NCBI GenBank assembly: GCA_002382645.1 | Contig: DFYP01000038.1 | Span: forward strand, 1-15,712 | Source of the DNA: Desulfovibrio sp. UBA4079 | GTDB taxonomy: Bacteria; Desulfobacterota; Desulfovibrionia; Desulfovibrionales; Desulfovibrionaceae | Direction of reading: 5' to 3' | DNA: 15,712 nt | Program-made: the position numbers and the translations under genes | Shown: in pieces, positions 6,545 to 13,830 of the stretch | Numbering within the stretch: the stretch's first letter is position 1 | Layout of the letters: every line of letters begins with the position of its first letter | Notes under the pieces: model-generated | The model's input: only the letters and a program-made list of their open reading frames with translations | Told to the model about the DNA's origin: nothing | The model's database searches: none

Positions 6545-8131
6545 TCATTGTGTTTCGCTCCAGCGGCTGAAGGGCCACTGGGATTCCAGGAAGTCGCACT
6601 CCTTCTGGAACAGATGGGCGTTGGTCCGCACCTGGTCCCCGAGCTCCAGGTTCAGGTCCGTGGCGGCCTGGTATGCGGGCCAGGCCGGCAGGCCCGGGCC
6701 GTTGGGGTCGCCGGTCCTGGCGAAGTTCACCCAGTAGCCCATGACGGTTTCGGACAGGGCATGGTCCTCGGGGCCGTAGCCCCTCGCCTGCATGTTCCCG
6801 AACACATAGGCCAGGTCCACGCCGTGGTGCGCGCCCATTGTGCGGGCCAGGTCCGTGTCCGGCCTGCGGGTGAACTGGTAGAGCCAGGCCTTGGTCCCCG
6901 CGCGTTCCATGGACCGGACCATGAACCGCGAGGGCTCGGCATTGGCCGCCGCGGCCAGGAACTGGTCAATGGTCCGGGCCACGTCGCTGTCTCCGGACGC
7001 CGGGAACACGGCCAGGGCCTCCTGGGTGTGGCTGCCGAACCGGGCCCGCAGGAATTCCTTGTACAGGTCCAGGGTCAGGACCTCGGGGCCGCCCAGGTAG
7101 AAGGTGCCCTCGTTCAGGGTGCTGCCCGTGATGAGCGGCACATGGTGCTGGCGCCCCTCGCGGAAGGCGGTCACCGGGTTGTCCGGGAGCACGCGGCCGT
7201 CGAACACGGGCGCGAAGAACAGGCTCTTGGCGAAGATGCTCGTGCTCGTGGCGGCGGCCTGGAGCACTTCTTGGGCGGACTTGGCGCGCAGGGCGGCGGC
7301 CACGTCCGGGGCCTGGTCGCAGCCGAGCCGCTGGGCCAACACTTCACCCATGGCCGAGACAGCGGCCATGTCGCCGTTGAACACCGGATTGAGGTGCTCG
7401 GAGCCCAGCATCGGGCCGCCGCTCTGGGCAATGGCCCGCTGGAACAGTCCGGCTGACAGGGGGCTTAAGAGCAGCAGGGAGACCGAGCGGGAGCCTGCGG
7501 ACTGGCCGAAGAGCGTGACGTTCCCGGGGTCCCCGCCGAATGCCGCGATGTTCCGCTGGACCCAGCGCAAGGCCGCGATCTGGTCCAGGAGGCCGTAGTT
7601 GCCCGAGGTCTGGTCCGGGGATTCCTGGGAGAGCGCGGGATGGACCAGGTAGCCCAGGGGGCCCAGGCGGTAGTTCAGGGTCACCAGCACCACGCCCTTG
7701 CGGGCCAGGTTGCGGCCCTGGTACTCGGGCCAGGCCGCGGAGCCCACCACGAAGCCGCCGCCGTGGATCCAGACCATGACCGGCAGCCTGGCCTGGGGCT
7801 TGGCCGCCGGGGTCCAGACGTTCAGGTACAGGCAGTCCTCGCTGAAGTTCCCGCCCTCGGCCTGCCGGGGCTGGGGGCAGGCCGGGCCGAACGCCGCGCA
7901 GTCGCGCACCTGGGTCCAGGCAAGGGGCGGCTGCGGCGCTTTCCAGCGCAGCGCGCCCACGGGCGGGGCGGCGTAGGGGATGCCCAGGAAGGCGCGCACT
8001 CCCTGATCCAGGAAACCGCGCACCGGGCCGCTGTCCAGGCGCACCACGCCGGAATCCGCGGTCCCGGCCAGGGCCCCGGAGGCCAGGGCGAGCAGCAGGA
8101 GAACACCCGCGGCCGCTGTGAGCGATTTCAT
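6545..8131 (-). CDS. Secreted type-B carboxylesterase (COesterase family)
   Basis: 528 residues, the usual length for para-nitrobenzyl-esterase-like enzymes, which hydrolyse carboxylic esters. The start ATG 8129-8131 follows an AGGAGAG ribosome site. Residues 1-23 are a clear Sec signal peptide ending near ALA|G, so it acts in the periplasm or outside. Seen: GIPYAAPPVGALRWKAPQP (50-68), SEDCLYLNVW (97-106), the oxyanion HGGGF (123-127), the nucleophile elbow GQSAG with Ser211, Glu341 in LNEGTF, and the catalytic His in GAHHGVDL, probably His436. GQSAG replaces the commoner GESAG of the family. The gene is last of three genes for exported proteins on this strand, 47 nt behind the lipoprotein. 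The natural substrate cannot be told from sequence. Confidence 0.93.
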   Translation of the reverse strand: MKSLTAAAGVLLLLALASGALAGTADSGVVRLDSGPVRGFLDQGVRAFLGIPYAAPPVGALRWKAPQPPLAWTQVRDCAAFGPACPQPRQAEGGNFSEDCLYLNVWTPAAKPQARLPVMVWIHGGGFVVGSAAWPEYQGRNLARKGVVLVTLNYRLGPLGYLVHPALSQESPDQTSGNYGLLDQIAALRWVQRNIAAFGGDPGNVTLFGQSAGSRSVSLLLLSPLSAGLFQRAIAQSGGPMLGSEHLNPVFNGDMAAVSAMGEVLAQRLGCDQAPDVAAALRAKSAQEVLQAAATSTSIFAKSLFFAPVFDGRVLPDNPVTAFREGRQHHVPLITGSTLNEGTFYLGGPEVLTLDLYKEFLRARFGSHTQEALAVFPASGDSDVARTIDQFLAAAANAEPSRFMVRSMERAGTKAWLYQFTRRPDTDLARTMGAHHGVDLAYVFGNMQARGYGPEDHALSETVMGYWVNFARTGDPNGPGLPAWPAYQAATDLNLELGDQVRTNAHLFQKECDFLESQWPFSRWSETQ

Positions 8132-8178
8132 GAACGTCTCTCCTGTGCGCCCGAGCGGGGCGATGTCCGGACTTCCGG

Positions 8179-9264
8179 CTACTGGGTCGGCACCGTGAGC
8201 TGGAGCACCGAGTCGCGCTTGGTCTCGTCCAGCAGGGTGAAGGCCAGCAGGATGAAGGAAAAGACCCGCTTGGTGGCCAGGTCGCGGTCGTCCACCCAGA
8301 ACCAGTGGCCGCGGAAGGGCACCTTGGCAAAGGCGTCCGTGCCGGGGTCGGATTCCGAGAAGCGGATATGCGTGCCATTGGGGTTGAGCCGGCTGGCTTC
8401 CGCAGGGAGGCCCGGAAGGGCGCGGTGGGAGACCACGTCCTCGTCAGGCACGTCCACGCGCACGGACAGGGAGGCCAGGACCTGCATGAGGGAATAGGTC
8501 TGGAACGCGATCTCCTGGCCGCTGGAGGCCGAGCCCTGGATCAGGGCATAGCGCTCGGCCGCGGGGTCCAGGCCCAGCAGCTTGCGCAGTTCGGTGACCT
8601 GGGCGGCCGTTTCTTCGGAGATGTTGCGGGCCGGGAAGCTCACGTAGGCCACGACCTCCTGGCCCGGCAGGGGCCTGATGGACTTGATGCGCAGGGCCCC
8701 GGAGAGCTGCAGGGAGCGGATCAGCTGGATGGCCCGCAGGAAGCTGGCGTCGGCCGGCCGGTAGCCCACCGTGGTGATGGCCTCGTTGCGCAGGCCGTTG
8801 ATGGCCCCCACGGTCAGGGACAGGATGATGTCCGCCGAAACCCCGGACTGGATGTTCAGCATGATGTTGTGGGCCGGGATGGGCAGCATGACGCCCCGGA
8901 GAAAGGACGTGCCGGTCAGGGGCACGTAGGTGATGGTCGGCCGGTCCGTGTACTTGCCCGTGCCCCCGAGCTCCACGGACATGAGATCGTCCGGGCCCGG
9001 GGTGTCGTGGAATTCGCGCCGGGCGCCCACGTTGACGCCGGTCTCCAGGCTGTAGCCGGCCACGATCTGGCCCACGTCCACGAAGCAGAGCGGCTCCACG
9101 TAGCGCAGCTTGACCACGTTGAGCAGGATCTGGCGCTTCCAGGACTCGGAGAGCGCGGTGTTGTAGTCGAAACGGTCCCGGTTCACGCTGCCCGGACCGA
9201 TGGAGGCGCAGCCCGCCAGAAGGAGCGCGGCTCCGAGCAGGAGCAGCCAGCAACGCTTGGCCAT
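8179..9264 (-). CDS. Conserved lipoprotein of unknown function
   Basis: 361 residues from ATG 9262-9264. This start is preferred over the open frame to 9315 because it has a GGAGAA site upstream and begins directly with a lipoprotein signal, MAKRCWLLLLGAALLLAGCA. The lipobox is LLLAGC, with Cys19 as the lipidated residue. Ala at +2 argues for the outer membrane. The mature part starts with DRFDYNTALSESWKRQILL and VVKLRYVEPLCFVDVGQIV. It looks like a conserved uncharacterised family in Gram-negative bacteria, but I know no function. Mature regions with alternating polar and hydrophobic residues suggest beta structure; there is no enzymatic motif. It lies between two genes for exported hydrolases (65 nt and 47 nt gaps), so it may serve the same process at the cell surface. 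Confidence 0.85.
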   Translation of the reverse strand: MAKRCWLLLLGAALLLAGCASIGPGSVNRDRFDYNTALSESWKRQILLNVVKLRYVEPLCFVDVGQIVAGYSLETGVNVGARREFHDTPGPDDLMSVELGGTGKYTDRPTITYVPLTGTSFLRGVMLPIPAHNIMLNIQSGVSADIILSLTVGAINGLRNEAITTVGYRPADASFLRAIQLIRSLQLSGALRIKSIRPLPGQEVVAYVSFPARNISEETAAQVTELRKLLGLDPAAERYALIQGSASSGQEIAFQTYSLMQVLASLSVRVDVPDEDVVSHRALPGLPAEASRLNPNGTHIRFSESDPGTDAFAKVPFRGHWFWVDDRDLATKRVFSFILLAFTLLDETKRDSVLQLTVPTQ

Positions 9265-9280
9265 GTCGGTATTCTCCACG

Positions 9281-9310
9281 CCGGGCGCGGGGGGAGACCG
9301 CCGCGCCCGG
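9281..9310 (-). other. Perfect 10-bp inverted repeat between the hydrolase and lipoprotein genes
   Basis: CCGGGCGCGG (9281-9290) and CCGCGCCCGG (9301-9310) are exact reverse complements with a 10-base loop, starting 19 nt after the hydrolase stop and ending 16 nt before the lipoprotein start. No T-run is present. In the minus-strand transcript this would be a very stable stem inside the operon. It may set unequal levels of the flanking genes by partial termination or by blocking 3' decay. Confidence 0.5.
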
Positions 9311-9329
9311 GACACGAAGACGGTTGTCG

Positions 9330-10610
9330 CTACTTGAGCACGTCGTCCAGCCAGTCGAACAGGACCTGGGCCATGACGCTGCGGTTCTCCATGATGCAGT
9401 GGTTCGAGGCGCCCTCGTTGAGCGGCGTGACCACGAACTTCTTCTTGGGATTGGGCAGCCCGTCCATGCAGAGCTTCTGCTGGCGCTGGGTCTCGGGGTT
9501 GCGGTACTCGCCCTCGCCGATGAAGGACAGGGCCGGGATGCCCACCTTGGCCGGGTCAAAGGCGAAGCCGCGGTTGGCCTCCACCAGGCCCGGGATGTTG
9601 TCCATGGGCACGCCCCAGCGCCAGGCCACGCCCTTGACGGTGTTGGCGTGGAAGCTGTTCCAGGAGGCCACCTTGTCGGGGGTGGCCGTGGTCACCGGGG
9701 TCATGGAGGCGAACAGGGGGTAGGCGTCCACCACGCAGCTGTTCATGGCCACGGCCTTGATGCGCGGGTCGTGCTCGGCGGTCTGGGGCGCGAACCCGCC
9801 GCCGCCGCTGATGCCGAAGGCGGCGAAGCGCTTCTTGTCCACGTCCGGCCGCTTCATGGCCAGATCCACCACGGCCATGATCGGCTTCCACATGTCGGCC
9901 CGGAAGTACTTCTTCTCCAGGGGCAGAAGGCCCTGGCCCGGCAGGTCCACGGTCATGAAGTTGTAGCCGCGTTCGATGGCCTGGGGCATGATGTAGAAGA
10001 TCAGGTCCTCGGCAAAGGTCTCGCCGCCGCCGAGCATGAGCAGGGTCTTCTGGGGCGCGCTGCCGGCCTTGGCCTTGCGGAAGTAGCCGGGCAGCACCGT
10101 GCCCTCGAAGGGCACCTCGAAGTACTCCAGGGGCGGCTCCATGAGCTGGCCGGCCTTGCGCATGAGCGCGCGGGCCTTCAGGCCGGTCTTGGGCAGCCGC
10201 GGGTCGTCGGGCAGCATGGCCATGAGCCCGATGCGGTAGTAGTTGGAGGCGCGCATGAGTTGCTGCCGGGCGCTGACCTTGTGGCCGCCGGCCAGGGACT
10301 GCTCGCCGCGGGCCTCGGTGCGGGCCGCCATCTTGAGCCATTCCTCCTGCCAGGAGGCGGCGTCGCCGTCCTTGATGGCCGCGGCCGTGGCAAAGGCCTC
10401 GCCGATCTCGCAGCCGCCGTTGGTGGTGGAGCCGAGGACCACGGAGCCGAAGGTGAAGTCCATGTCCCCGTCGGCGAAATGGTAGCGCACATAGGGCGCG
10501 TGCATGTCGAACTCGGGCTTGTCGCCGGCCTGGGCGGCCGCGGCGCCGGAGGGGCAGGCCAGGAGCAGGGCGAGAAGCAGGAGCGGGAGCGCGGAACGCA
10601 GCGATCGCAT
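9330..10610 (-). CDS. Exported alpha/beta hydrolase (dienelactone hydrolase / FrsA / DHPON-hydrolase-like)
   Basis: 426 residues. Two adjacent ATGs exist (10613 and 10610). The second is preferred because it stands 6 nt behind the GGAGG site, against 3 nt for the first. Residues 1-26 are a signal peptide ending at AAA|Q. A helical N-terminal cap (about 70-160, including ASNYYRIGLMAM) is followed by the alpha/beta fold: PGYFRKAK, LLMLGGGETFAED (oxyanion region, 190-202), DLPGQG (222-227), nucleophile elbow GISGGGGF with Ser268, an acidic residue around IGEGE (364-368) and His404 in ASNHCIMENR. The cap-plus-hydrolase layout resembles 2,6-dihydroxypseudooxynicotine hydrolase and FrsA-like proteins, but the substrate is unknown. 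It is the first gene of the exported three-gene set and has its own predicted promoter. Confidence 0.88.
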   Translation of the reverse strand: MRSLRSALPLLLLALLLACPSGAAAAQAGDKPEFDMHAPYVRYHFADGDMDFTFGSVVLGSTTNGGCEIGEAFATAAAIKDGDAASWQEEWLKMAARTEARGEQSLAGGHKVSARQQLMRASNYYRIGLMAMLPDDPRLPKTGLKARALMRKAGQLMEPPLEYFEVPFEGTVLPGYFRKAKAGSAPQKTLLMLGGGETFAEDLIFYIMPQAIERGYNFMTVDLPGQGLLPLEKKYFRADMWKPIMAVVDLAMKRPDVDKKRFAAFGISGGGGFAPQTAEHDPRIKAVAMNSCVVDAYPLFASMTPVTTATPDKVASWNSFHANTVKGVAWRWGVPMDNIPGLVEANRGFAFDPAKVGIPALSFIGEGEYRNPETQRQQKLCMDGLPNPKKKFVVTPLNEGASNHCIMENRSVMAQVLFDWLDDVLK

Positions 10611-10701
10611 CATGGACCTCCGTATGTTGCGGCCATCTCGAAGCACTCTCACTGGAATATGTTGGCGGGCCCCGGAGCAGCTCACACCGGCTATCCCCAG
10701 T

Positions 10702-10730
10702 CCCGTATCGGGGGGCTGAAAGTCTGTCAA
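10702..10730 (-). promoter_or_regulatory. Predicted promoter of the hydrolase-lipoprotein-esterase operon
   Basis: On the minus strand a perfect TTGACA (10730-10725) is followed after 17 bases by TACGGG (10707-10702), a poor -10 that keeps only the first two consensus positions. The start would be near 10695, leaving a leader of about 85 nt before the hydrolase. The exact -35 and its position in a divergent intergenic region support it; the weak -10 suggests an activator may be needed. Confidence 0.4.
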
Positions 10731-11013
10731 TAAGGAACCTTGCGAGTAATTGCTCCTGCCGGAGACAGGCCCGCACCCCGCCCTTTTCGCACGCGTGCCG
10801 GTGGGCCTGGTCCAACGCGGGGAGCTGGCCGCGCAGTGGGGATGGAACGGAACTTTCCGGTCCGGCGCGTCCATTTTTCCTGGCGCCGCCGTCATTGCCG
10901 GAGCCGTGTCCGGGGCGCGCCCCGGTGCTGGCTGCAATCCGGCGGAGGCCTTCCGGGAGGCCATGGCGTGCGGGTGCTCAACCGCTGCATCCCGTTGAAC
11001 TGAAAGGAAATCA

Positions 11014-11042
11014 TCGACAGGCGGAACGGCCTGCGCTAGCCT
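11014..11042 (+). promoter_or_regulatory. Predicted promoter of the EAL-HDOD gene
   Basis: TCGACA (11014-11019) and TAGCCT (11037-11042) are separated by 17 bases. The -35 matches 5 of 6 and the -10 keeps the key T-A---T positions. The start would be near 11049, about 40 nt before the ATG at 11089. The same T-A-G---T type of -10 appears in the promoter at 12343-12371. Confidence 0.5.
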
Positions 11043-11088
11043 GTATTTTAGCGCGGTTCACCGCAATCCAGTTTCGGGAGAACGCCTC

Positions 11089-12330
11089 ATGGAACAGCAG
11101 GAAAGCGTCTTCGTCGCCCGGCAGCCCATCTTCGACCGGCGCCGGAACATCTGGGGCTATGAGCTCTTTTTCCGCAACTGCGGCGAGGACACCTGCGCCC
11201 TGATCACCGATCCCGCGGCGGCCACCCGGGCGGTGATCGCCGACGGCTTCGCCATCGGCACCAAGGGCCTGCCCCCGGGCAAGTCCGTGTGCCTGAACAT
11301 CTGCCACCAGGATGTGCTGGACGCCTCGCCCCTGGCCCTGCCGGCCAAGACCGTGGTCCTGGAGATTTCCATGACCGAGGCCCCGCGCGTGTCCATGGCC
11401 GCCCTGCAGGAACTCAAGGCCAAGGGCTACCGCATCGCCCTGGACGGTTACCGGGGGGAGAAGGGCCTGGACAGCCTGCTGCGCCTGGCCGACACGGTGA
11501 AGATCAGCTTCGCCGACCACCCGGCCCAGGAGATCATGGCCATGCGCTCCCGGCTCAAGGGTTTTTCCTGCGGCCTGGCCGCCTCCAAGGTCGAGGACTG
11601 GGAGGCCTTCGAAGGGGCCAAGGCGTTGGGCTTCCAGTACTTCCAGGGCATGTTCTTCTCGGCCCCGGAGATCGTGCCCGGCAAGAAGATTCCCAGCGAG
11701 CGCACCACCCGGCTGCGGCTGCTCAAGGCCCTGGCCGACCCGGACACGGACCTGGCCGAGGTGGTGGGCATCTTTTCCGCGGACCCGCCCCTGACCTACC
11801 GCCTGCTCAGCTACATCAACTCCCCGGCCTTCGGCCTGAACACCGAGGTGAGTTCGCTCAAGCACGCCGTGTCCCTGCTGGGGGTGCAGCCGCTCAAGCG
11901 CTGGGCCATGGCCGCGCTCATCTCGGACCACGACCGCACGGACAAGGGCAGCGAGCTGTCCTGGATCAGCCTGCACCGGGCCCTGTTCCTCAAGCTCCTG
12001 GCCGAGAACGGCCTGGCCGCGGGCTGGGACCCGGACACCCTGTTCCTGCTGGGGCTTTTCTCCAACCTGGACTCCATCCTGGGCCTGTCCATGGCCCTGG
12101 TGCTGGAGAACCTGCCCCTGGAGGCCCGGCTCAAGGCCGCCCTGGACCGGCGGGACGCGGCCTCCGCGGCCTGGCTCGATCTGCTCCGGGGCCTGGAGGA
12201 CGGGGACCAGGAGGCCATGCGCCGCAGCCTGGCCCTGCTGAAGATCCCGGCCCACCGGGCGGCCGTGCTGTACATGACGGCCACCCGGCTGGCCGCCGAG
12301 GCCCTGGCCGAGACCACCTGCTCCGTGTGA
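11089..12330 (+). CDS. Degenerate EAL domain + HDOD domain signalling protein (YuxH-like)
   Basis: 413 residues, cytoplasmic, no membrane segment. ATG 11089 has GGGAGA upstream. Residues about 5-197 form an EAL-like domain opening with VFVARQPIFDRRRNIWGYEL, typical of this two-domain family; residues about 205-395 form an HDOD domain (SADPPLTYRLLSYINSPAFG). The EAL signature itself is missing: YELFFR stands where ELL/EAL-x-R is usual, and the metal-binding DDFG motif reads LDGYRG (118-123). It is therefore unlikely to hydrolyse cyclic di-GMP and may bind it or act as a scaffold. HDOD domains are HD-fold modules without the catalytic HD pair; known members regulate motility, stress or competence through protein contacts. 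The gene appears to be transcribed alone, with another predicted promoter before the next gene. Confidence 0.92.
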   Translation: MEQQESVFVARQPIFDRRRNIWGYELFFRNCGEDTCALITDPAAATRAVIADGFAIGTKGLPPGKSVCLNICHQDVLDASPLALPAKTVVLEISMTEAPRVSMAALQELKAKGYRIALDGYRGEKGLDSLLRLADTVKISFADHPAQEIMAMRSRLKGFSCGLAASKVEDWEAFEGAKALGFQYFQGMFFSAPEIVPGKKIPSERTTRLRLLKALADPDTDLAEVVGIFSADPPLTYRLLSYINSPAFGLNTEVSSLKHAVSLLGVQPLKRWAMAALISDHDRTDKGSELSWISLHRALFLKLLAENGLAAGWDPDTLFLLGLFSNLDSILGLSMALVLENLPLEARLKAALDRRDAASAAWLDLLRGLEDGDQEAMRRSLALLKIPAHRAAVLYMTATRLAAEALAETTCSV

Positions 12331-12342
12331 GGCCCCGGCCCT

Positions 12343-12371
12343 TTGACCGGCCGTTATTGCTGGGCTAGGGT
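12343..12371 (+). promoter_or_regulatory. Predicted promoter of the small secreted protein gene
   Basis: TTGACC (12343-12348; 5 of 6) and TAGGGT (12366-12371; T-A---T) are 17 bases apart in the 68-nt gap after the EAL-HDOD gene. The start would be near 12378, about 20 nt before the ATG. The weak hairpin CGGCC/GGCCG (12336-12340 and 12349-12353) overlapping the -35 may end the upstream transcript, but it lacks a T-run. Confidence 0.5.
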
Positions 12372-12398
12372 GCGCCGGAAGCATCCAAGGAGCGACGC

Positions 12399-12926
12399 AT
12401 GAAGCGAATTCTCATCCCGGCCCTGGTCCTGCTGCTGTGCTGCGTCCCGGCCTGGGCCCAGTCCCAGCCCCAGTCCCCCTTCAACCAGGCCGAACTGGAC
12501 CGGTTCCTCAAGGACTATCCCGCCGTGACCCAGTTCCTGGACGCCCAGGGCCAGCAGTCCGACGCCACCCAGCCCGGGTTCATGGAGGAGGTGCTCCAGA
12601 CCAAGGCCTTCACGGATTTCGTGGCCCAGCGCGGCTGGAACGTGGAGCGCTTCCTGTATGTGACCCAGCAGGTCAGCACGGGCATGATGGTCCTGCAGAT
12701 GGCCGAGCACGGGGCCCAGATCCAGTCCGAATACGCGCAGACCCGGGCCGAGATCCTCAAGAGCCCGGACCTGAACCCGGCCCAGAAGCAGCAGTTCCTG
12801 GCCCAGATGGAGCAGGCCATGGAGCAGTCCAAGGCCGCGGGCGACCCCTCCCGGCTGGCGCCCGGCGAGCTGGCCCTGGTCAAGTCCAACAAGGCCCGGA
12901 TCTACAAGGTCTTCGGAATCGAGTAG
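12399..12926 (+). CDS. Small secreted Gln-rich protein of unknown function
   Basis: 175 residues. ATG 12399 follows an AAGGAG ribosome site. Residues 1-20 are a Sec signal peptide (MKRILIPALVLLLCCVPAWA) with cleavage likely at AWA|Q, giving a mature protein of about 155 residues for the periplasm or outside. The mature part is helical, rich in Gln, Glu and Ala, has no Cys and no recognised motif. It contains stretches such as FMEEVLQTKAFTDFVAQRGW and QQFLAQMEQAMEQSK, suggesting a helical bundle. I do not recognise a characterised family. The stop codon (12924-12926) touches the stop of the convergent arsC gene (12927-12929) with no base between them. Confidence 0.85.
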   Translation: MKRILIPALVLLLCCVPAWAQSQPQSPFNQAELDRFLKDYPAVTQFLDAQGQQSDATQPGFMEEVLQTKAFTDFVAQRGWNVERFLYVTQQVSTGMMVLQMAEHGAQIQSEYAQTRAEILKSPDLNPAQKQQFLAQMEQAMEQSKAAGDPSRLAPGELALVKSNKARIYKVFGIE

Positions 12927-13360
<434 letters not shown>

Positions 13361-13364
<4 letters not shown>

Positions 13365-13822
13365 GGGGCCTCGCTGGCAAAGGAGTCCTGGGTCCGGAAG
13401 GGCTGGGCAAAGGGCTGGAGCACCTTGGCCTTGATCTGGTCGCGGATGGCGCGCACCTGGGCCAGCTGCTCCTCGCGGCCGCCGCTGAGCCGGGAGGGGT
13501 CCGGGAAGGGCCAGTGCCAGCGGTGGGTGACCCCGGGAAAGACCGGGCACTGGGCCTCGCTGGCGTCGTCGCAGACCGTGATGACGTAGTCGTAGAGCCG
13601 GCCCTCCCGGAAGAGGTCAAAGACGCTCCGGGTCTTCTTGCCCGCGAGATCGACGCCTTCCTCGGCCATGGCCTCCACCACCAGCGGGTTGATCTCCGTG
13701 GGCTCCAGGCCCGCGCTCTCCACCTGGAACTCCTCGCCGCCGTACTTGCGCAGGAACTCCTCGGCCATCTGGCTGCGGCCGCTGTTATGCACGCAGATGA
13801 ACAGGACTTTGGTCTTGCCCAT
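13361..13822 (-). CDS. arsC: Second, divergent ArsC / LMW-phosphatase-type arsenate reductase
   Basis: 153 residues. ATG 13820-13822 follows an AGGAGA site and lies 8 nt after the acr3 stop. It belongs to the same fold as the next gene but is clearly a different subtype. The phosphate loop is CVHNSGRS (Cys10 to Arg16, C-x5-R), without the second loop Cys of the downstream paralogue. The later pair is Cys84 and Cys92 in VCDDASEAQCPVFPG (C-x7-C). HWPFPDPS supplies the likely general-acid Asp. This pattern should still permit an arsenate-Cys intermediate and a Cys relay, but the reductant may differ (thioredoxin, or a low-molecular-weight thiol as in some actinobacterial forms). The C-terminus extends about 20 residues past the fold. 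Confidence 0.9.
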
Positions 13823-13830
13823 GGGGTCTC

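Larger units (their letters stand above)
10614..11088. other. Divergent intergenic region, 475 nt
   Basis: This lies between the hydrolase gene (minus) and the EAL-HDOD gene (plus). It holds a predicted promoter for each side and a perfect 16-nt palindrome CCGGGGCGCGCCCCGG at 10910-10925. A plus-strand frame of 82 codons from TTG 10750 to about 10998 has mostly G/C third bases and ends in NPAEAFREAMACGCSTA. That segment is faintly like the C-terminal helix of PfkB-type sugar kinases, but the kinase motif GAGD is absent and no good ribosome site is seen. I regard it as a possible decayed gene end rather than a gene. Confidence 0.4.

Noticed and set aside
9265..9315. N-terminal extension of the lipoprotein to 9315
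   Set aside because: It would hide the lipoprotein signal behind 17 Arg/Pro-rich residues and place the start in the inverted repeat; ATG 9264 has a ribosome site.
8305..9723. 472-codon plus-strand frame opposite lipoprotein and hydrolase genes
   Set aside because: Gly/His/Ala-rich antisense translation that runs across two real genes.
10910..10925. 16-nt perfect palindrome CCGGGGCGCGCCCCGG as an operator
   Set aside because: Pure G/C palindromes of this size are expected occasionally in such GC-rich DNA and no second copy was seen.
10614..10964. N-terminal extension of the alpha/beta hydrolase to 10964
   Set aside because: The extra 117 residues are not protein-like and would bury a clear signal peptide; the GGAGG site lies directly before ATG 10610.
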